64,000 nt of DNA from Corynebacterium afermentans subsp. afermentans (GTDB taxonomy: Bacteria; Actinomycetota; Actinomycetes; Mycobacteriales; Mycobacteriaceae). The translations under genes and the position numbers were made by a program. Within the stretch, counting starts at the first letter, position 1; each line of letters begins with the position of its first letter. Below the pieces are notes generated by a model. That model was not told where the DNA came from. It worked only from the letters and a program-made list of their open reading frames with translations, and made no database searches. The stretch is from assembly GCF_030408355.1 (NCBI RefSeq), contig NZ_CP046606.1, forward strand, positions 496,001 through 560,000, read 5' to 3'. Positions 61,434-64,000 of the stretch are shown piece after piece.

Positions 61434-63041
61434 CTAGTTCACGCAGCGCGGGCTGTCGCCGTCGGCGGTGATCTCGGGGGCGATCTCGGTGGCACCGAAG
61501 TCCTCGCCTGGGGTGCCCACCGGCGCCTCCTGCTGTGCTTCCTCCGCGGTCATCACACCCGGTCCGGCGTAATCCTCGGCCACGACGGCCACTATCGTGC
61601 CCGGTTCGAGCGAGGCGTTGGCCACCACCGGCACACCGCCGAGGATGCGGGCGAGCTCCTGCGCGGCGGGATCGTCGGCGTCGGGCGCCACTACCTGGCT
61701 CTGGTAGTACAGGCCCTCCATGGCGTTTGCCACCTCGGAGACCTGGATGCCCTGGTTGGAAAGCTCCTCGCCGACGCGGCCGGCCTGGCCCGGCACGGCT
61801 CCGGCGTTGAGCACGATGACGTCCTGGGCGCCGAGCACCGTGGAATCTGCGGCGGGGGAGTCTGAAGTGTCGGTGTCGTTTTCCAGGCTGTCTTCCTGGT
61901 CGTCTTCCTGCGCGGGCTTGACCGAGTCCTCCATGAACTGGTGCACCTGGGACACGTCGACGGTGATGATGGACTCGCCGTAGTCGCCGATGCCGTTGAC
62001 GGACGTGACCGGGATCGTGGTGAACGAGACATTGTCGCCGGCCAGGCCGGAGAGCTGCTGTGCGAAGCGGACCACGTCCCAGTCCTTGTCCAGCGTGACG
62101 GAGCGCTCCGCGGCGTTGGCGAGTTCGCGCAGGCGCGCCGGGTTGGTCAAGGTGCCCGCGGAGAGCATGTTGCGCACCAGCGACGCCATGAAGGTCTGCT
62201 GGCGGACAATGCGGTCGAGGTCGCCGCGGGGCAGGTCGTGGCGCTGACGCACAAAGGACAACGCCTGGGTTCCATTGAGCGTTTGAACACCGGCGGGGAA
62301 GTGGGCGCCGGACAGTGGCTCGTCCACCGCATTGTTCAGGCACACGGTCACGCCGCCCACGGCATCCGTGAGTAGGACGAAACCGAGCAGACCCACCTGC
62401 GCGAAGTGGTCGACCTCTACGCCGGTGAGGTTGGCCACTGCATCAATGAGCCCCTCTTGGCCGGCGCGGGCAACCTGCTGCTCCAGCTCCGGGCCCTCGG
62501 ACATGCCGTCCTCTTCGACCAGCTCGTCGCGCTTGTCAGCGGCGTAGGCGCCGTAGACACCGTTGATCTTAAGGTTGCCGTAGGTGGCGTCGTGGATGTA
62601 GGTGTCGCGGGGAATCGACACGGCCGTCGCCTTGGAGCCGTCCTCCGGGATACGGATCACCATGATGGTGTCGGTGTTGATCTCACCGTCGGCGATGCCG
62701 GCGTTGAGGCGGGCGAGCTCGTCCTCGCTTAAGGGGTTGCCCTGGGCGTCCGTGCGTGAGTCGGAGCCGACGAGCAGGATGTCCACTGCGCCGTCGAGCG
62801 CTGCGTCGTCCTTATTGCCTTTGCCCTTGGATTTGCTTTGGGAGCTGACATCGAGCTCCGAGGCGGAAAGCTGCCCGCCCAAGCGGCCGACGGCGAAGTA
62901 GCCGACGCCGGACAGGGTGATCGCCATGGCAGAGACCACTGCTAGGACCCCTTTGACCACGGGGTGTCCGGATTGGGACACGTCTCGCGCTCGCGATGGT
63001 GCCGCCTGAATGTCGCGGGCACGCCGGTTGGGGTCAGTCAC
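61434..63041 (-). CDS. LytR-CpsA-Psr (LCP) family cell-wall ligase
   Basis: A 535-residue membrane-anchored enzyme of the LCP family, which attaches arabinogalactan or other glycopolymers to peptidoglycan. It has an N-terminal membrane helix (VVKGVLAVVSAMAITLSGVG), the LCP domain (DILLVGSDSRTDAQG, ISIPRDTYI-type VSIPRDTYIHD, TQALSFVRQRHDLPRGDLDR) and a C-terminal LytR_C domain (VIVLNAGAVPGQAGRV). The GTG at 63041 is chosen because TATACT lies seven bases upstream; the longer open frame beyond it crosses into the divergent glycosyltransferase. Its context with a rhamnosyltransferase supports arabinogalactan assembly. Confidence 0.93.
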   Translation of the reverse strand: MTDPNRRARDIQAAPSRARDVSQSGHPVVKGVLAVVSAMAITLSGVGYFAVGRLGGQLSASELDVSSQSKSKGKGNKDDAALDGAVDILLVGSDSRTDAQGNPLSEDELARLNAGIADGEINTDTIMVIRIPEDGSKATAVSIPRDTYIHDATYGNLKINGVYGAYAADKRDELVEEDGMSEGPELEQQVARAGQEGLIDAVANLTGVEVDHFAQVGLLGFVLLTDAVGGVTVCLNNAVDEPLSGAHFPAGVQTLNGTQALSFVRQRHDLPRGDLDRIVRQQTFMASLVRNMLSAGTLTNPARLRELANAAERSVTLDKDWDVVRFAQQLSGLAGDNVSFTTIPVTSVNGIGDYGESIITVDVSQVHQFMEDSVKPAQEDDQEDSLENDTDTSDSPAADSTVLGAQDVIVLNAGAVPGQAGRVGEELSNQGIQVSEVANAMEGLYYQSQVVAPDADDPAAQELARILGGVPVVANASLEPGTIVAVVAEDYAGPGVMTAEEAQQEAPVGTPGEDFGATEIAPEITADGDSPRCVN

Positions 63042-63048
63042 GCGGGGA

Positions 63049-63054
63049 AGTATA
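63049..63054 (-). promoter_or_regulatory. Leaderless promoter of the LCP gene
   Basis: TATACT on the minus strand, seven bases before the GTG at 63041. It is the best -10 match in the window and decides the start codon. Confidence 0.65.
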
Positions 63055-63137
63055 CGACATCCCCTCTCGAATCCCTGCTGCAGTGCCTGTGCCGTACACC
63101 AATTTCGGCCCCACCGGTGGGTATGATTCCAGCCATT

Positions 63138-64000
63138 GTGAATGCAGACTTTCTCCACACACCTGAGGCAGCGGCGGGCAATCCGCCGCTTGCGGTGATT
63201 ACGGTGACGTACTCGCCGGGCGAGCATCTGTCGCACCTGATTGCCTCGCTCGACGCGGCGACGCGCGGCAAGGTGCACTTGGTCTGCGCGGATAACGGCT
63301 CCACCGACGGCGCGCCGCAGCGCGCGGCCGCCGAGCACAAGCACGTGGAGTTTCTGCCCACCGGGGGAAACATCGGATACGGGGCGGCGATTAATGTCGC
63401 GGCCGCGGCGCTTGCGGAGCGTCGAGAAGCGAATGCGATCCGAAGCGACTACTTCCTCATCGTCAACCCTGACGTTGAGTTCGGCCCGGGCAGCATCGAC
63501 GAGCTGATCCGCTGCATCGACGCCGCGCCCGAAGCAGGTGCGGCGGGCCCACGCATCGAGGAAGCGGACGGTTCCGCGTACCCCAGCGCGCGCGAGGTGC
63601 CAGGACTTGCAACGGGTACCGGGCATGCATTGCTTTACGACGTCTGGCCGCACAACCCCTTTTCCCGCGCTTACAAAGCAGACGCGAACATGCACGTCCA
63701 GCGCACCGCAGGGTGGCTCTCCGGCGCGTGCCTGCTGGTGCGGTGGGAAGCCTTCGACGCCATCGGCGGCTTCGACGAGCGCTACTTCATGTACCTAGAA
63801 GACATCGACTTCGGCGACAGGCTTTCGCGCGCCGGGTGGGATAACTTGTACTGCCCGTCGTCGGTGATCTTGCACGATCAGGGCCATGTGGCGGGCAAGT
63901 TCCGTAAGGTCACGGTGCCCGCGCACCACGGCTCGGCCTACCGCTTCCAACGCGACAGGCACCCGCACCCGTGGCAGGCCCCGCTGCGTTGGGCGCTGTG
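63138..64000 (+). CDS. wbbL: Glycosyltransferase family 2, WbbL-like rhamnosyltransferase (cut by window edge)
   Basis: About 287 residues are visible and the frame is open at base 64000. The protein has the GT2 fold: AVITVTYSPGEHL, VCADNGSTDGAP, FLIVNPDVEF with the metal-binding region, AGWLSGACLLVRWEAF and FDERYFMYLEDIDFGDRLSR. The pattern and the LCP neighbour fit WbbL, which adds rhamnose to the decaprenyl-linked GlcNAc to start the galactan linker. The start is a GTG at 63138; TATGAT lies ten bases upstream, so the leader is at most a few bases. Confidence 0.87.
   Translation, partial: MNADFLHTPEAAAGNPPLAVITVTYSPGEHLSHLIASLDAATRGKVHLVCADNGSTDGAPQRAAAEHKHVEFLPTGGNIGYGAAINVAAAALAERREANAIRSDYFLIVNPDVEFGPGSIDELIRCIDAAPEAGAAGPRIEEADGSAYPSAREVPGLATGTGHALLYDVWPHNPFSRAYKADANMHVQRTAGWLSGACLLVRWEAFDAIGGFDERYFMYLEDIDFGDRLSRAGWDNLYCPSSVILHDQGHVAGKFRKVTVPAHHGSAYRFQRDRHPHPWQAPLRWAL

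Overview
The window reads as a chromosome segment of a high-GC, mycolic-acid-type actinobacterium, most likely a Corynebacterium. Reasons seen in the sequence: one giant type I fatty acid synthase, actinobacterial acyl-CoA carboxylase subunits including the small AccE subunit, pyruvate carboxylase, DUF3151 and TIGR03089-like proteins, a LytR-CpsA-Psr ligase beside a WbbL-like rhamnosyltransferase, and many leaderless genes. From memory, the backbone order trpS-yihY-dacA-upp-lpdA-pyc-accBC-sseA-maf-accE-accD2-birA-purK-purE-LCP-wbbL resembles Corynebacterium glutamicum.

Layout. 1-13.1 kb is a lipid block on the minus strand: accD1, fas, an AccE-like gene and a second biotin carboxylase gene that runs off the left edge; acpS, which activates the ACP of fas, is divergent. 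13.2-14.5 kb holds a minus-strand operon of three tiny unknown genes followed by a glutamine amidotransferase-like gene. 14.5-24.2 kb carries trpS, a CmtR-type metal sensor with its P1B ATPase, a YihY membrane protein, a D,D-carboxypeptidase, a TRIC-type channel, a duplicated-domain unknown protein and an NlpC/P60 hydrolase coupled to a small ESX-like helical protein. 24.2-38.8 kb is mostly central metabolism: upp, a regulator, an M20 hydrolase, an LpdA-type flavoprotein, pyc, a GNAT, a secreted protease, the main accBC, sseA and an ATP-grasp-like protein, then a lipoprotein and DUF3151.

38.8-42.0 kb is accessory. An IS256 transposase fragment borders an AT-rich island with a secreted 219-residue protein, a 45-residue membrane protein and a secreted trypsin-like protease. 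The island abuts a broken copy of an ankyrin-like gene whose intact copy follows directly. maf, accE and accD2 come next. 44.4-53.3 kb is a second accessory block: an AddA/AddB-like helicase-nuclease pair, a GIY-YIG nuclease, and an internally deleted insertion element that still has three tandem 23-24 bp repeats at each end. 53.3-64 kb returns to the backbone: katE, birA, a PH-domain protein, budA divergent from purK-purE-ydcF, an orphan ribbon-helix-helix protein, TIGR03089, LCP and a partial wbbL.

How the parts work together. BirA biotinylates the AccBC proteins and pyruvate carboxylase. AccBC, AccD and AccE supply malonyl-CoA and long-chain carboxylated acyl-CoA; Fas uses the malonyl-CoA, and AcpS makes Fas active. 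Two signals cut across the map: an 11-mer, CGTCGAYAAGC, present sixteen times in 64 kb, and a repeated promoter layout with a TANNNT -10 box 6-8 nt before the start codon, which predicts leaderless mRNAs for about fifteen genes. All names rest on reading the sequence and on recalled family knowledge; no database search was made.
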